From positions 410,501 through 474,500 of the forward strand of contig NZ_CP150919.1 in assembly GCF_039909015.1 (NCBI RefSeq): a stretch of DNA of 64,000 nt, read 5' to 3'. This document shows, piece after piece, positions 37,875-47,625 of the stretch (position 1 is its first letter; each line of letters opens with the position of its first letter). The notes below the pieces were generated by a model that worked only from the letters and a program-made list of their open reading frames with translations, ran no database searches and was not told where the DNA came from. Both the position numbers and the translations under genes were made by a program. The DNA is from Pseudomonas grandcourensis. GTDB taxonomy: Bacteria; Pseudomonadota; Gammaproteobacteria; Pseudomonadales; Pseudomonadaceae.

Positions 37875-39554
37875 TTACCGCTCGTGTACATAGGTGCCCG
37901 GCGCGGCTTCACCCGCCGGATAGGCCTTGTTGCCCAATTTCAGCGGTGCTTTTTTCAGGTTGCCCGAACGCTGTGCCTGCCATGCCTGCCAGTGCAGCCA
38001 CCAGGAGTCGGCGTGCTTGGTCGATTCTTCCTGCCAGTCATCGGCATTGGCGGGCATTTCGGTGCTGGTCATGTAGCGCGATTTCGGATTGCCCGGCGGG
38101 TTCAGAATGCTCTGGATGTGCCCGCTGCTGGACAGCACGAATTCAACGTTGCCGCCGAACAGTTGCGCCGACTTGTAGCAGGAGCGCCACGGGGTGATGT
38201 GGTCGCTGGTGCCGGCCAGAGAGAAGATGTCGGCGGTGACCTTCTTCAGATCGATCGGCGTTCCGCACACTTCCAGTGCATCGGCACGGGTCAACGGGTT
38301 ACTTTTGAACATCTCGATCAGGTCGCCATGGAACGCGGCAGGCAACCGGGTGGTGTCGTTGTTCCAGAACAGGATGTCGAATACCGGCGGCTCGTTGCCC
38401 AGCAGGTAGTTGTTGACCCAGTAGTTCCAGATCAGATCGTTGGGGCGCATCCAGGCGAAGACTTTCGCCATGTCGCGGCCTTCCAGCACACCGGCCTGGT
38501 ACGACTGGCGCTTGGCGGCTTCGAGGGTTTGCTCGTCGACGAACAGGGCCACGTCGCTGTCCAGGGTGGTGTCGAGCACGCTGACCAGCAGGGTCAGGGC
38601 GTTGACCTTGTTCTCGCCGATTGCCGCGTAATGGCCCAGCAGCGCGGTGCAGGTGATACCGCCGGAGCAGGCGCCGAGCATGTTCACGTCTTTGCTGCCG
38701 GTGATGGCGGTGACCACATCAACCGCTTCCTTGAGCGCTTCAATGTAGGTCGACAGGCCCCATTCGCGCTGCTCCTTGGTCGGGTTGCGCCAGCTGACGA
38801 TGAAGGTCTGCATGTTGTTGCGCAGGCAGAACCGCGCCAGGCTTTTTTCCGGGCTCAGGTCGAAAACGTAGAACTTGTTGATTTGCGGCGGTACAACCAG
38901 CAGTGGGCGTTCATGCACCTGCTCGGTGATCGGCTTGTACTGGATCAGCTCCAGCACGTCGTTGCGAAAGACCACCGCGCCCTCGGTCACGCCGAGGGTC
39001 TTGCCGACTTCGAATGCGCCCATGTTGACTTGGCTCGGCATGCCGCCGTTATGCACCAGGTCCTTGGCCAGGTGCGAGAGGCCATCGAGCAGGCTCTTGC
39101 CACCGGTTTCGAAGAAGCGCTTGACCGCCGCCGGGTTAGCCGCCGTGTTGGTCGGGGCGAAGGCCTCGGTCATGAGGTTGATCACGAAGTGCCCGCGGCT
39201 GACGTCCTTGGCCGGCAGGTTACTGTCGTCGATCCAGTCGTGGAGTTCCTTGCGCCACGCCAGGTAGGTTTGCAGATAACGCTTGTAGAGCGGGTTCTGG
39301 CTCCAGGCCGGATCCGCGAAGCGACGGTCATCGCTGGTCGGCAGCAACTCGGATTTGCCGAGCAGCACGTTCTTGAGTTCAAGGCCGAAATGAGCGACAT
39401 GCTTGGCGCTGTGAATTGGTTGTTTGATGGCCTGCCTGAGCACCATTCGAGCAGAAGCCAGTAGATCCTTTGCACGCAGTCCAACGACAGGATTCAGCCC
39501 CAAGGTGTTTTCCGAGGCTTGACTCTTCAAGTCATCGTTATTCTTGTTACTCAT
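37875..39554 (-). CDS. phaC1: Class II poly(3-hydroxyalkanoate) polymerase 1
   Basis: Main medium-chain-length PHA synthase, 559 residues. The alpha/beta-hydrolase core has the lipase-like box GACSGG with catalytic Cys296; aspartate in AGTSDHITPW and histidine in SSSGHIQSI complete the triad. The start is the ATG at 39554 (MSNKNNDDLKSQ). Codons 3-5 spell AACAAGAA, an Hfq/Crc-type motif. A sigma-54-like promoter and a 16-base palindrome lie upstream. Confidence 0.97.
   Translation of the reverse strand: MSNKNNDDLKSQASENTLGLNPVVGLRAKDLLASARMVLRQAIKQPIHSAKHVAHFGLELKNVLLGKSELLPTSDDRRFADPAWSQNPLYKRYLQTYLAWRKELHDWIDDSNLPAKDVSRGHFVINLMTEAFAPTNTAANPAAVKRFFETGGKSLLDGLSHLAKDLVHNGGMPSQVNMGAFEVGKTLGVTEGAVVFRNDVLELIQYKPITEQVHERPLLVVPPQINKFYVFDLSPEKSLARFCLRNNMQTFIVSWRNPTKEQREWGLSTYIEALKEAVDVVTAITGSKDVNMLGACSGGITCTALLGHYAAIGENKVNALTLLVSVLDTTLDSDVALFVDEQTLEAAKRQSYQAGVLEGRDMAKVFAWMRPNDLIWNYWVNNYLLGNEPPVFDILFWNNDTTRLPAAFHGDLIEMFKSNPLTRADALEVCGTPIDLKKVTADIFSLAGTSDHITPWRSCYKSAQLFGGNVEFVLSSSGHIQSILNPPGNPKSRYMTSTEMPANADDWQEESTKHADSWWLHWQAWQAQRSGNLKKAPLKLGNKAYPAGEAAPGTYVHER
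39541..39548 (-). promoter_or_regulatory. Candidate Hfq/Crc (CA motif) site at the phaC1 start
   Basis: On the minus strand AACAAGAA (AAnAAnAA) lies within codons 3-5 of phaC1. Crc is known to inhibit phaC1 translation in P. putida; the motif and position here are consistent. Confidence 0.55.
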
Positions 39555-39594
39555 CTACGACGCTCCATTGTCCTGAGACGAGTACCGGGTCCTG

Positions 39595-39610
39595 CTGTGT
39601 AGTCACACAG
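39595..39610. promoter_or_regulatory. Palindrome CTGTGTAGTCACACAG upstream of phaC1
   Basis: Six-base arms CTGTGT/ACACAG around AGTC, about 41 bases before the phaC1 ATG and downstream of the predicted sigma-54 start. A candidate operator, possibly for PhaD; no similar sequence is seen before phaI. Confidence 0.4.
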
Positions 39611-39680
39611 CCAATGCCAGGTACTACTGCTCGGGGTGACCGTTAATACTGCATCGCTGCTTTTTTAATGCAGAGAGCAC

Positions 39681-39696
39681 TGCAGGGAACTTGCCA
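39681..39696 (-). promoter_or_regulatory. Sigma-54-like promoter of phaC1
   Basis: On the minus strand TGGCAAGTTCCCTGCA has GG and GC separated by exactly ten bases, close to TGGCAC-N5-TTGCA. A -24/-12 promoter before phaC1 has been described in P. aeruginosa. The predicted start gives a leader of about 115 bases. Confidence 0.55.
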
Positions 39697-39813
39697 GTTC
39701 CATTGGTTACCCGAGTTTAATTTTTTTCGCAAGCAGGCCAATCGGCGGCCCTGGAGCGGAGCATTCAAACAGATGAAATTAGAAAATGCCCTCTAAAGAG
39801 CAAGAGGCTCGGA

Positions 39814-40191
39814 TTAGAGCATCAGCTTGACGACGGATTCGTTCGGATCGCGGGTTTTTCCGGCGGCTTTTAGCTCGGCCAGATAATCTTCCCAGAGTGC
39901 GTCATAACGTCGCCCCAGCTCGTAGAGATATTCCCAGGTGAACAAGCCGCTGTCGTGGCCATCGTCGAAGGTCAGTTTCAGTGCGTACTGACCGGCCGGT
40001 TCTACCTTGGTCAGTCCTACGTTGATCTTGCCAAATTGCAGGATGGGTTTGCCGTGGCCCTGGACCTCGGCGGAAGGAGAGTGCACGCGCAGGAACTCGG
40101 CGGGCAGGGTGTATTCCTCGCCGGACGCGTATTTGAGCGACAGGGTTTTCGAGGCTTTGTGCAGCTTGATGTCGGTGGGGAGTTGGGTCAT
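39814..40191 (-). CDS. DUF971 family protein
   Basis: A 125-residue protein of the DUF971 family (similar to the N-terminal domain of gamma-butyrobetaine hydroxylases), with YALKLTFDDGHDSGLFTWEY as the core. The function is not established. It lies between hslU and phaC1 on the same strand, separated from hslU by a compact REP-like hairpin. Confidence 0.85.
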   Translation of the reverse strand: MTQLPTDIKLHKASKTLSLKYASGEEYTLPAEFLRVHSPSAEVQGHGKPILQFGKINVGLTKVEPAGQYALKLTFDDGHDSGLFTWEYLYELGRRYDALWEDYLAELKAAGKTRDPNESVVKLML

Positions 40192-40219
40192 GAGCGCCGT
40201 TCCGTTATGGATGGAACCC

Positions 40220-40247
40220 TGTAGGAGCGAGCAAGCTCGCTCCTACA
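40220..40247. repeat. Compact REP-like hairpin, family B, between hslU and the DUF971 gene
   Basis: TGTAGGAGCGAGC (40220-40232) and its exact complement (40235-40247) are separated by only AA. It is a collapsed version of the paired elements elsewhere in the window. Confidence 0.85.
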
Positions 40248-40255
40248 AGTATGGC

Positions 40256-41593
40256 TTACAGGATATAACGGGACAGGTCTTCGTTCTGCGCCAATTCACC
40301 GAGGTGGCTGTTGACGTAATCGGCGTCGATCTGGATCACCTTGCCGTCATGGACGCTGGCCAGGTCGCCGGCGCTGAACGACACCTCTTCGAGCAGGCGC
40401 TCGAGCAGGGTGTGCAGGCGACGGGCACCGATGTTTTCGGTTTTCTCGTTGACCTGCCAGGCTATTTCCGCAATGCGTTTGATGCCGCTCGGCTGGAACT
40501 CGATGTCCAGGCCTTCGGTTTTCAGCAGTGCGCAGTATTGCTCGGTGAGCGAGGCGTGAGGCTCGCTGAGGATGCGTTCGAAGTCCTCAGGGCTCAGGGC
40601 CTTGAGTTCGACACGGATCGGCAGACGGCCTTGCAGCTCGGGCACCAGGTCGCTCGGCTTGCTCAGGTGGAACGCACCCGAAGCAATGAACAGGATGTGG
40701 TCGGTCTTGACCATGCCCAGCTTGGTGTTGACGGTGCAGCCTTCGATCAGCGGCAGCAAGTCGCGCTGCACGCCTTCGCGGGACACATCGACGCCACCGG
40801 AATTGCCACGCTTGGCGACCTTGTCGATTTCGTCGATGAACACGATGCCATGCTGCTCGACAGCTTCCAGGGCCTTGGCCTTCAACTCTTCATCGTTGAC
40901 CAGGCGGCTGGCTTCTTCGTCGCGCACCAACTTGAGCGCTTCCTTGACCTTGAGCTTGCGGGCTTTCTTCTTGCCCTTGCCCATGTTGGCAAACAGGCTT
41001 TGCAGCTGGTTGGTCATTTCTTCCATGCCCGGTGGCGCGGAGATATCGACGCCGGCCATTTCGGCGACCTCGATTTCGATCTCCTTGTCATCCAGCTGAC
41101 CTTCGCGCAGGCGCTTGCGGAACAGCTGGCGGGTGTTGGAGTCGGCAGTCGGGGCGTCGTCGCTGCTGAAGCCCATGCGTGCCGGTGGCAGCAGGGCATC
41201 GAGGATGCGCTCTTCGGCGGCGTCTTCGGCGCGGTGGCGAACCTTGACGATTTCCTGCTCGCGCAGCAGCTTGATCGCGGCATCGGCCAAGTCACGAATG
41301 ATCGATTCGACGTCGCGGCCGACATAGCCGACTTCGGTGAACTTGGTTGCTTCGACCTTGATGAACGGCGCATTGGCCAGTTTTGCCAAGCGACGGGCGA
41401 TCTCGGTTTTACCGACGCCGGTCGGGCCGATCATCAGGATGTTCTTTGGCGTTACTTCAACGCGCAGCTCTTCTGGCAGCTGCATGCGGCGCCAGCGGTT
41501 GCGCAGGGCAATGGCGACGGCGCGCTTGGCATCGTCCTGGCCGATGATGTGGCGGTTGAGTTCGTGGACGATTTCACGGGGAGTCATGGACAT
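40256..41593 (-). CDS. hslU: ATP-dependent protease ATPase subunit HslU (ClpY)
   Basis: AAA+ unfoldase that feeds substrates to HslV. The 445-residue protein has Walker [10 protein letters not shown], the pore motif GYVGRDVES, Walker B IVFIDEID and the C-terminal docking tail ending LSRYIL that inserts into HslV. The start [18 protein letters not shown] is used; the Met at codon 3 is an alternative. It follows hslV after 54 bases. Confidence 0.97.
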   Translation of the reverse strand: MSMTPREIVHELNRHIIGQDDAKRAVAIALRNRWRRMQLPEELRVEVTPKNILMIGPTGVGKTEIARRLAKLANAPFIKVEATKFTEVGYVGRDVESIIRDLADAAIKLLREQEIVKVRHRAEDAAEERILDALLPPARMGFSSDDAPTADSNTRQLFRKRLREGQLDDKEIEIEVAEMAGVDISAPPGMEEMTNQLQSLFANMGKGKKKARKLKVKEALKLVRDEEASRLVNDEELKAKALEAVEQHGIVFIDEIDKVAKRGNSGGVDVSREGVQRDLLPLIEGCTVNTKLGMVKTDHILFIASGAFHLSKPSDLVPELQGRLPIRVELKALSPEDFERILSEPHASLTEQYCALLKTEGLDIEFQPSGIKRIAEIAWQVNEKTENIGARRLHTLLERLLEEVSFSAGDLASVHDGKVIQIDADYVNSHLGELAQNEDLSRYIL

Positions 41594-41647
41594 AGTATTT
41601 AAAGGACCTCAAGCAAGAATGAGCCGTGGCACGGGGCCGAAACAGGC

Positions 41648-42178
41648 TTACTCGGCGCAGTCCTGCTCCTCAATGGTCTGGGTGTGATTGGTGAATACGC
41701 AGATGTCGGCGGCGATGCCGAGGGCGGTTTCGACGATTTCCCGGGCCGACAGATCGGTTTTCTTCAGCAGCGCGCTGGCAGCGGCCTGGGCGTAACCGCC
41801 GCCGGAACCCATGGCGATCAGGCCTTCTTCGGGTTCAACCACATCGCCGTTGCCGGTGATGATCAGGGAGGCGTCTTTGTTGGCGACCGCGAGCATGGCT
41901 TCAAGGCGGCTCAGGGAGCGGTCGGTGCGCCATTCTTTGGCGAGCTCGACGGCCGCGCGCACCAGGTGACCCTGGTGTTTTTCAAGCTGGCCTTCGAAAC
42001 GTTCGAAGAGGGTAAAGGCGTCGGCGGTGGCACCGGCAAAACCGGCAATGACCTGGCCGTGGTACAGGCGGCGAACTTTTTTCGCGTTGCCTTTCATCAC
42101 GGTATTACCAAGGGAAACCTGGCCGTCGCCGCCCATGACGACTTTGCCGTGGCGGCGAACTGAAACGATGGTGGTCAA
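41648..42178 (-). CDS. hslV: ATP-dependent protease peptidase subunit HslV (ClpQ)
   Basis: Proteasome-like threonine peptidase. The start must be the TTG at 42178, because the mature enzyme begins with the catalytic Thr of [19 protein letters not shown] directly after the initiator Met; the open frame extends upstream by 16 codons but an earlier start would bury the nucleophile. The protein has 176 residues. GGAG lies about ten bases before the TTG. hslU follows in the operon. Confidence 0.96.
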   Translation of the reverse strand: MTTIVSVRRHGKVVMGGDGQVSLGNTVMKGNAKKVRRLYHGQVIAGFAGATADAFTLFERFEGQLEKHQGHLVRAAVELAKEWRTDRSLSRLEAMLAVANKDASLIITGNGDVVEPEEGLIAMGSGGGYAQAAASALLKKTDLSAREIVETALGIAADICVFTNHTQTIEEQDCAE

Positions 42179-42288
42179 GGGAAGAGTCTCCACGCAGCGG
42201 GGCGAAAATGCCTTATGCCCATTCATATGGGGGTGCTGGAGTGGATTTCAACTGTAGGACGGGAGAGGGGACGAGTGGTGCGAGGCAC

Positions 42289-42391
42289 GTAGGAGCTGCC
42301 GAAGGCTGCGATCTTTTGATCTCGCTCTTTATGCCGGGAAGACGAATACCGCGCGAGCCTTGAAAAGATCGCAGCCTGCGGCAGCTCCTAC
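42289..42391. repeat. REP-like inverted repeat, family A, between hslV and the SPOR gene
   Basis: GTAGGAGCTGCCGAAGGCTG opens the left element and AAAAGATCGCAGCCTGCGGC the right one, with about 40 bases between. A further partial copy, TGTGGGAGCTGCTGTGGCAG, follows at 42407-42426. Confidence 0.85.
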
Positions 42392-42430
42392 AGGGCTGGA
42401 TACCTCTGTGGGAGCTGCTGTGGCAGTCGA

Positions 42431-43144
42431 TCAGCGGCTTTGGCGTTGTTGTAACAACAAATTGCTGAAGCCTGCGCCCGCCAGTTGTTTCTGTGCAGTG
42501 GTCAGTTGTTCGCGGTTGCTGAACGGTCCGACCAGAACCCGGTACCAGGTTTCGTCCTTCACCGTGCCGGACTCAACCGCCACGGCCTGGCCCAGCAGAA
42601 TGATCTGCGCCCGAACCTTGTCCGCATCGGTCTCTTTGCGGAACGAGCCAGCCTGCAGGAAAAACTTCGTCACAGGCGCAGCCTTGACCGGTGGCGCAGG
42701 CGGCGGAGTAATCCCGGCCAAGGCAGCCTGGGCGCGAGCAGTGTCGATCTTCGCCGCTTCGGCCGGGGTGACCGGCGTGGTCGGGATGGCCGGCACTTGC
42801 GGCGTCGGCAGGGTTTTTTCCGGCACGGCATCCGGCGGCACGATGACTTCCGATTCCGGCAGCAAGGTGTAGAAGTCGTACTTCGGCTTCACCGGTTGCG
42901 TCGGGCTCGGCGGGGTCTTGTTGGCCTCGGCGATCTTGCTGGCTTTCTGCTGTTGCTGCTGTTCGACTTTCTCACGCTTGACCGTGTCGCTGCCCTTGCC
43001 CGGTTCCAGCTTCATCAGGAATACGATGAAGGCGCCGACCGTCAGGCCGATAGCCATCCACAGCCAGCCCGGGATCGGTTGCTTTGCAGGAGCTTGGTAA
43101 CGGCTGGCGCCACGCTTGGGTGCAGGTTTTTTCTTGGCAGCCAA
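42431..43144 (-). CDS. ftsN: SPOR domain protein, FtsN-like
   Basis: A 237-residue single-pass inner-membrane protein: short basic cytoplasmic N-terminus, one membrane helix at about 25-46, a Gln/Pro-rich periplasmic linker, and a C-terminal SPOR domain (FFLQAGSFRKETDADKVRAQ onward) that binds denuded septal peptidoglycan. The order argS-this gene-hslV-hslU, near priA and rpmE, matches the surroundings of ftsN in E. coli (priA, cytR, ftsN, hslVU), which supports FtsN. Sequence alone would only give SPOR protein. It follows argS after one base. Confidence 0.75.
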   Translation of the reverse strand: MAAKKKPAPKRGASRYQAPAKQPIPGWLWMAIGLTVGAFIVFLMKLEPGKGSDTVKREKVEQQQQQKASKIAEANKTPPSPTQPVKPKYDFYTLLPESEVIVPPDAVPEKTLPTPQVPAIPTTPVTPAEAAKIDTARAQAALAGITPPPAPPVKAAPVTKFFLQAGSFRKETDADKVRAQIILLGQAVAVESGTVKDETWYRVLVGPFSNREQLTTAQKQLAGAGFSNLLLQQRQSR

Positions 43145-43145
43145 C

Positions 43146-44882
43146 TTACATACGCTCCAGAGTTTCCAGGCCCAAGAGTTCCAGGCCTTGCTTGAGAGTG
43201 CGTCCGGTCAGCGCGGCGAGGCGCAGACGGCTCTGCATTTGTGCCGGGGTATCGGCGGCGAGGATCGGGCAGTTCTCGTAGAAGCTGGAGAACAGGCCGG
43301 CGACGTCGTACAGGTAAGTGCAGAGGATGTGCGGGGTGCCTTTTTCGGACACGTTGTTCAGGATTTCACCGAACTGCGCGAGCTTCGCCGCCAGTTCGTG
43401 TTCGTGCGCCGCTTCAAGAACGATCTGGCCGTCGACTTCGCTGAAGTCCTTGCCGAGTTTGCGGAACACACCGGCCACGCGGGTATAGGCGTACAGCAGG
43501 TACGGCGCGGTGTTGCCTTCGAAGTTGAGCATCAGGTCGAAGTTGAAGCTGTAGTCACTGGTGCGGTGCTTGGACAGGTCGGCGTACTTCACTGCGCCGA
43601 TGCCCACCACCTTGGCGATGTTGCGCAGCTCGACTTCGGCCAGCTCCGGGTTCTTGTCTTTCACCAGGGTGTAGGCGCGCTCCTGGGCTTCGGTCAGCAG
43701 GTCGATCAGCTTCACGGTGCCGCCATCACGGGTCTTGAACGGACGACCGTCAGCGCCGTTCATGGTGCCGAAGCCCATGTGTTCCATTTCCATCGGATGG
43801 GTCACGAAACCGGCCTTGCGCGCCACGGCGAACACTTGCTGGAAGTGCAGGGCCTGACGCTGGTCGACGAAGTACAGCGCGCGATCGGCCTTGAGCTTGC
43901 CGCTGCGGTAGCGCACGGCCGCCAGGTCGGTGGTGGCGTAGAGGTAACCGCCGTCAGCCTTGACGATGATCACCGGCAGCGGGTCGCCGTCGGCGTTTTT
44001 GAACTCGTCGAGGAACACGCACTGGGCGCCGTTGCTCTCGACCAGCATGCCTGCGGCCTTCAAGTCGTTGACCACGTTGATCAGGTCGTCGTTGTAGGCG
44101 CTTTCGCCCATCACGTCGGCCATGGTCAGTTTGACGTTGAGCAGTTCGTAGATCTTCTGGCAGTGGGACAGCGAGATGTCCTTGAACTTGGTCCACAGCG
44201 CCAGGCAGTCGGCATCGCCAGCCTGCAACTTGACCACCAGGCCACGGGCGCGGTCGGCGAACTCTGCGGATTCGTCGAAACGTTGCTTGGCGGCGCGGTA
44301 GAAGTTCTCCAGGTCCGACAGCTCGTCGCTGGTGATCGGGTTTTCCTGCAGGTAAGCCATCAGCATGCCGAACTGGGTGCCCCAGTCGCCGACGTGGTTC
44401 TGACGGATCACGGTGTCGCCGAGGAATTCCAGCACGCGGGCCACGCCGTCGCCGATGATGGTCGAGCGCAAGTGGCCGACGTGCATCTCCTTGGCCAGGT
44501 TCGGCGCCGACAGGTCGACCACAGTGCGCTGCACCGGGCCGGCCTTGCGCACGCCGATGTGGGCGTCGGCCAGGGCGGCGTCCAGGCGGGTCGCCAAGGC
44601 GTCGGTGTTCTGGAAGAAGTTCAGGAAGCCGGGGCCGGCGATTTCGGTCTTGGCGACGTTTTCGTCAGCCGGCAGCGCGGCGATGATTTTTTCCGCCAGG
44701 TCGCGAGGCTTCATGCCGGCTGGCTTGGCCAGCATCATGGCGATGTTGCTGGCGAAATCGCCGTTCTTCTTGTCGCGGGAGTTTTCCACCTGGATCGCCG
44801 GCGACAGGCCTTCAGGCAACACACCTTCGTTGACGAGTTGGGTGATGGCTTGTTGGATCAGCTGGCGAATGGTGTCTTTCAT
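43146..44882 (-). CDS. argS: Arginyl-tRNA synthetase
   Basis: Charges tRNA-Arg. The 578-residue class I synthetase has an N-terminal Arg-specific domain, the HIGH-type motif [12 protein letters not shown], and the C-terminal DALR anticodon-binding domain ([12 protein letters not shown]). A canonical KMSKS is not obvious, as is usual in ArgRS ([11 protein letters not shown] region). It is co-oriented with the SPOR gene downstream. Confidence 0.97.
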   Translation of the reverse strand: MKDTIRQLIQQAITQLVNEGVLPEGLSPAIQVENSRDKKNGDFASNIAMMLAKPAGMKPRDLAEKIIAALPADENVAKTEIAGPGFLNFFQNTDALATRLDAALADAHIGVRKAGPVQRTVVDLSAPNLAKEMHVGHLRSTIIGDGVARVLEFLGDTVIRQNHVGDWGTQFGMLMAYLQENPITSDELSDLENFYRAAKQRFDESAEFADRARGLVVKLQAGDADCLALWTKFKDISLSHCQKIYELLNVKLTMADVMGESAYNDDLINVVNDLKAAGMLVESNGAQCVFLDEFKNADGDPLPVIIVKADGGYLYATTDLAAVRYRSGKLKADRALYFVDQRQALHFQQVFAVARKAGFVTHPMEMEHMGFGTMNGADGRPFKTRDGGTVKLIDLLTEAQERAYTLVKDKNPELAEVELRNIAKVVGIGAVKYADLSKHRTSDYSFNFDLMLNFEGNTAPYLLYAYTRVAGVFRKLGKDFSEVDGQIVLEAAHEHELAAKLAQFGEILNNVSEKGTPHILCTYLYDVAGLFSSFYENCPILAADTPAQMQSRLRLAALTGRTLKQGLELLGLETLERM

Positions 44883-45009
44883 GGTCTTCTCTTTCGACCG
44901 CAGGCGCGGCGGCGCATCATGCGCTGGTGGAAAAACTGGGCATTATCCGTTGCGAAGACGGGCTTGCCAACCTTAGCAGGCAGGATATGGATGTGTGGTG
45001 ACAATTAGG

Positions 45010-45110
45010 CCGCCATCGCGAGCAAGCTCGCTCCCACAGGTTCTGAGGTGGATACAAATTGTAGTTCCACCCGAGAACCATTGTGGGAGCGAGCTTGCTC
45101 GCGATGACGG
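45010..45110. repeat. REPIN-like inverted repeat, family B, between priA and argS
   Basis: CGCGAGCAAGCTCGCTCCCA in the left arm and its complement in the right arm, about 29 bases each, around about 43 unrelated bases. It lies after the priA stop on the minus strand. Confidence 0.9.
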
Positions 45111-45118
45111 TCCAAAAA

Positions 45119-47338
45119 TTAATACAAATCGACCGGATCGACATCCAGCGACCAACGCACCGCCCGCCCGCTCGGCATCTGCTCCAGCACCAGCAACCAG
45201 CTGGCCAGCAATCGATGCAAAGGTGCCCGCGACGTGGCCTGTACCAACAGTTGCGCACGATAACGCCCGGCCCGACGCTCCATCGGTGCCGGGACCGGTC
45301 CCAGTAACTCGATCCCCGTCAGATTCTGCTCGGCCAGCAAACGCTCGGCCTCGCTGCAGGCTTCATCCAGGAAGCCTTCGGCCTGACCCGGTTTGTGCGC
45401 CTCGGCCCGCAACAGCGCCAGATGCGCAAACGGCGGCAAGCCGGCCGCGCGGCGTTCGCTCAAGGCCTGTTCGGCAAAGGCGAAATAGCCTTGCTCGGTC
45501 AATTGCACCAGCAGCGGATGGTCGGCCAGGTGCGTCTGGATAATCACCTTGCCCGGTTCTTCGGCGCGGCCTGCGCGGCCGGCGACCTGGACGATCAACT
45601 GAGCCATGCGCTCGCTGGCGCGGAAGTCGCCGGAGTACAGGCCCCCATCGGCGTCGAGGATCGACACCAGCGTCACCCGTGGAAAGTGGTGGCCTTTGGC
45701 GAGCATCTGCGTGCCGATCAGGATGCACGGCTGGCCTTTTTGAATGGTCGCGAATAACTGGTTCATCGCATCCTTGCGCGATGTGCTGTCGCGGTCGACC
45801 CGCAGTACCGGATAGTCCGGGAACAGAATCGCCAGGCGTTCTTCGGCCCGTTCGGTACCGGCGCCCACGGGGCGCAGATCGACCTTGTTGCACTTCGGGC
45901 ATTGGCGCGGCACGCGTTCGACGTAGCCGCAATGGTGGCAGCGCAGCTCGCCATGACGCTGATGCACGGTCATCCGCGCGTCACAGCGCTGGCACTCGGA
46001 CATCCAACCGCAGTCGTGACAAAGCAGGGTCGGGGCGAAGCCGCGGCGGTTGAGGAACACCAGGACTTGCTGCCCGGCGGCCAGGGTCTGGCCGATGGCT
46101 TGTTGCATCGGCCCGGAAATGCCGCTGTCCAGTGGGCGGCTTTTGACGTCCAGACGCAGGAAACGCGGCTGTTTGGCGCCGCCGGCACGCTCGTTCAAAC
46201 GCAGCAACCCGTAGCGGCCGGTGTAGGCGTTGTGCAGGCTTTCCAGCGAAGGGGTGGCGGAGCCGAGGACAATCGGGATGTTTTCCTGTCGCGCCCGCAC
46301 CAATGCCAGATCACGGGCGTGGTAGCGCAAACCTTCCTGCTGTTTATAGGAGCCGTCGTGCTCTTCGTCGATGATGATCAGGCCGGGGTTCTTCATCGGT
46401 GTGAACAGGGCCGAGCGGGTGCCGATGATGATGTCGGCCTCGCCGTCCCGGGCGGCCAGCCAAGCCTCGAGGCGTTCGCGGTCATTGACCGCCGAATGGA
46501 TCAGCGCGATACGGGCATTGAAACGCTGTTCGAAACGCGCCAGGGTCTGCGGGCCGAGGTTGATTTCCGGGATCAATACCAGCGCTTGCTTGCCGGCCTC
46601 GAGGGTTTCGCGGATCAACTGCAGATAGACTTCGGTCTTGCCGCTGCCGGTGACGCCGGCCAGCAGGAACGCGTGATAACTGTCGAAGCCGGCGCGAATC
46701 GCCTCATAGGCGGCGCGCTGCTCCGGGTTCAGCGGGAGTTCCGGTTGCGCCAGCCAGTGTTCGTGGCGTGCACCCGGGGCGTGCCGGCGGATCTCGACCT
46801 GTACCAGATCCTTGGCCAGCAGCAAATCCAGGCTGTCCTTGCTCAGCATCAGTTTGCTCAGCAATTGATGGGCAACGCCATGGGGGTGCTGGGCCAGCGT
46901 GGCCAGGGCTTCGCGCTGGCGCGGGGCGCGGGCGATGCGCGGATCATTGAGGCTGGCCCCCGGCGCGGCGGACCAGAAACGCTCCTGGCGTGCTTCGGCC
47001 AGCTCACCCTGGCGGAGCAAAACCGGCAGCGCCCAACTCAAGGTGTCGCCGAGGCTGTGCTGGTAATACTGGGATGTCCACAGGCACAGCTTGAACAACG
47101 CGGGTGGCAGGGGGGGCGTAGCGTCAAGCAGGGCCAGGGCCGGCTTGAGTTTCTCGACCGGTACTTCGCTGGTGTCGGTGACTTCCACCAGGATGCCGAT
47201 CATCTCGCGCCGACCGAACGGTACCCGCAGGCGCATGCCTGGGTGCAACTGGGCGCGCAGGACGCCGGCCGGAGCGCGGTAGTCGAACAGGCGGCGCAGC
47301 GGCGAAGGCAGGGCGAGGCGCAAAATGGCGTCGGGCAC
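45119..47338 (-). CDS. priA: Primosomal replication protein PriA
   Basis: DNA helicase that restarts stalled replication forks. The 739-residue protein has an N-terminal DNA-binding domain, Walker A GVTGSGKTEVY, Walker B IIIDEEHDGSYK, and a zinc-binding insertion with paired cysteines (CHDCGWMSECQRC, CHHCG, CPKC). The start is a GTG at 47338. It diverges from rpmE across a REPIN-like repeat. Confidence 0.97.
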   Translation of the reverse strand: MPDAILRLALPSPLRRLFDYRAPAGVLRAQLHPGMRLRVPFGRREMIGILVEVTDTSEVPVEKLKPALALLDATPPLPPALFKLCLWTSQYYQHSLGDTLSWALPVLLRQGELAEARQERFWSAAPGASLNDPRIARAPRQREALATLAQHPHGVAHQLLSKLMLSKDSLDLLLAKDLVQVEIRRHAPGARHEHWLAQPELPLNPEQRAAYEAIRAGFDSYHAFLLAGVTGSGKTEVYLQLIRETLEAGKQALVLIPEINLGPQTLARFEQRFNARIALIHSAVNDRERLEAWLAARDGEADIIIGTRSALFTPMKNPGLIIIDEEHDGSYKQQEGLRYHARDLALVRARQENIPIVLGSATPSLESLHNAYTGRYGLLRLNERAGGAKQPRFLRLDVKSRPLDSGISGPMQQAIGQTLAAGQQVLVFLNRRGFAPTLLCHDCGWMSECQRCDARMTVHQRHGELRCHHCGYVERVPRQCPKCNKVDLRPVGAGTERAEERLAILFPDYPVLRVDRDSTSRKDAMNQLFATIQKGQPCILIGTQMLAKGHHFPRVTLVSILDADGGLYSGDFRASERMAQLIVQVAGRAGRAEEPGKVIIQTHLADHPLLVQLTEQGYFAFAEQALSERRAAGLPPFAHLALLRAEAHKPGQAEGFLDEACSEAERLLAEQNLTGIELLGPVPAPMERRAGRYRAQLLVQATSRAPLHRLLASWLLVLEQMPSGRAVRWSLDVDPVDLY

Positions 47339-47384
47339 GCGGGGGGATCTCGATCAGCAAACAATAGGGGGCGTGACATATAAC

Positions 47385-47475
47385 CTGTAGGAGTGAGCCT
47401 GCTCGCGATAGCAATCTTGCAGTCAACATTTCGGCGACTGGCAGACCGCTATCGCGAGCAGGTTCACTCCTACAG
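47385..47475. repeat. REPIN-like inverted repeat, family B, between priA and rpmE
   Basis: CTGTAGGAGTGAGCCTGCTC opens the left arm; the right arm is its complement with one change. About 28-base arms flank about 35 unrelated bases. Confidence 0.88.
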
Positions 47476-47527
47476 AGGATCGCGTATTGGGGCGGGAGCC
47501 TAGCAGACGGTCGGTCTCAGGGACAGC

Positions 47528-47555
47528 TTGCGTGTTTGGCATTGTCTGGTAGAAT
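47528..47555 (+). promoter_or_regulatory. Sigma-70 promoter of rpmE
   Basis: TTGCGT-N16-TAGAAT, placing the start near 47563 and leaving a leader of about 60 bases before rpmE. Confidence 0.5.
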
Positions 47556-47625
47556 CCGCGGCCTAATTACGTGCGGTATTCAACAATAGTGTTGGGTGGC
47601 GGCACGCTAGCCTGAGGAAGACACC

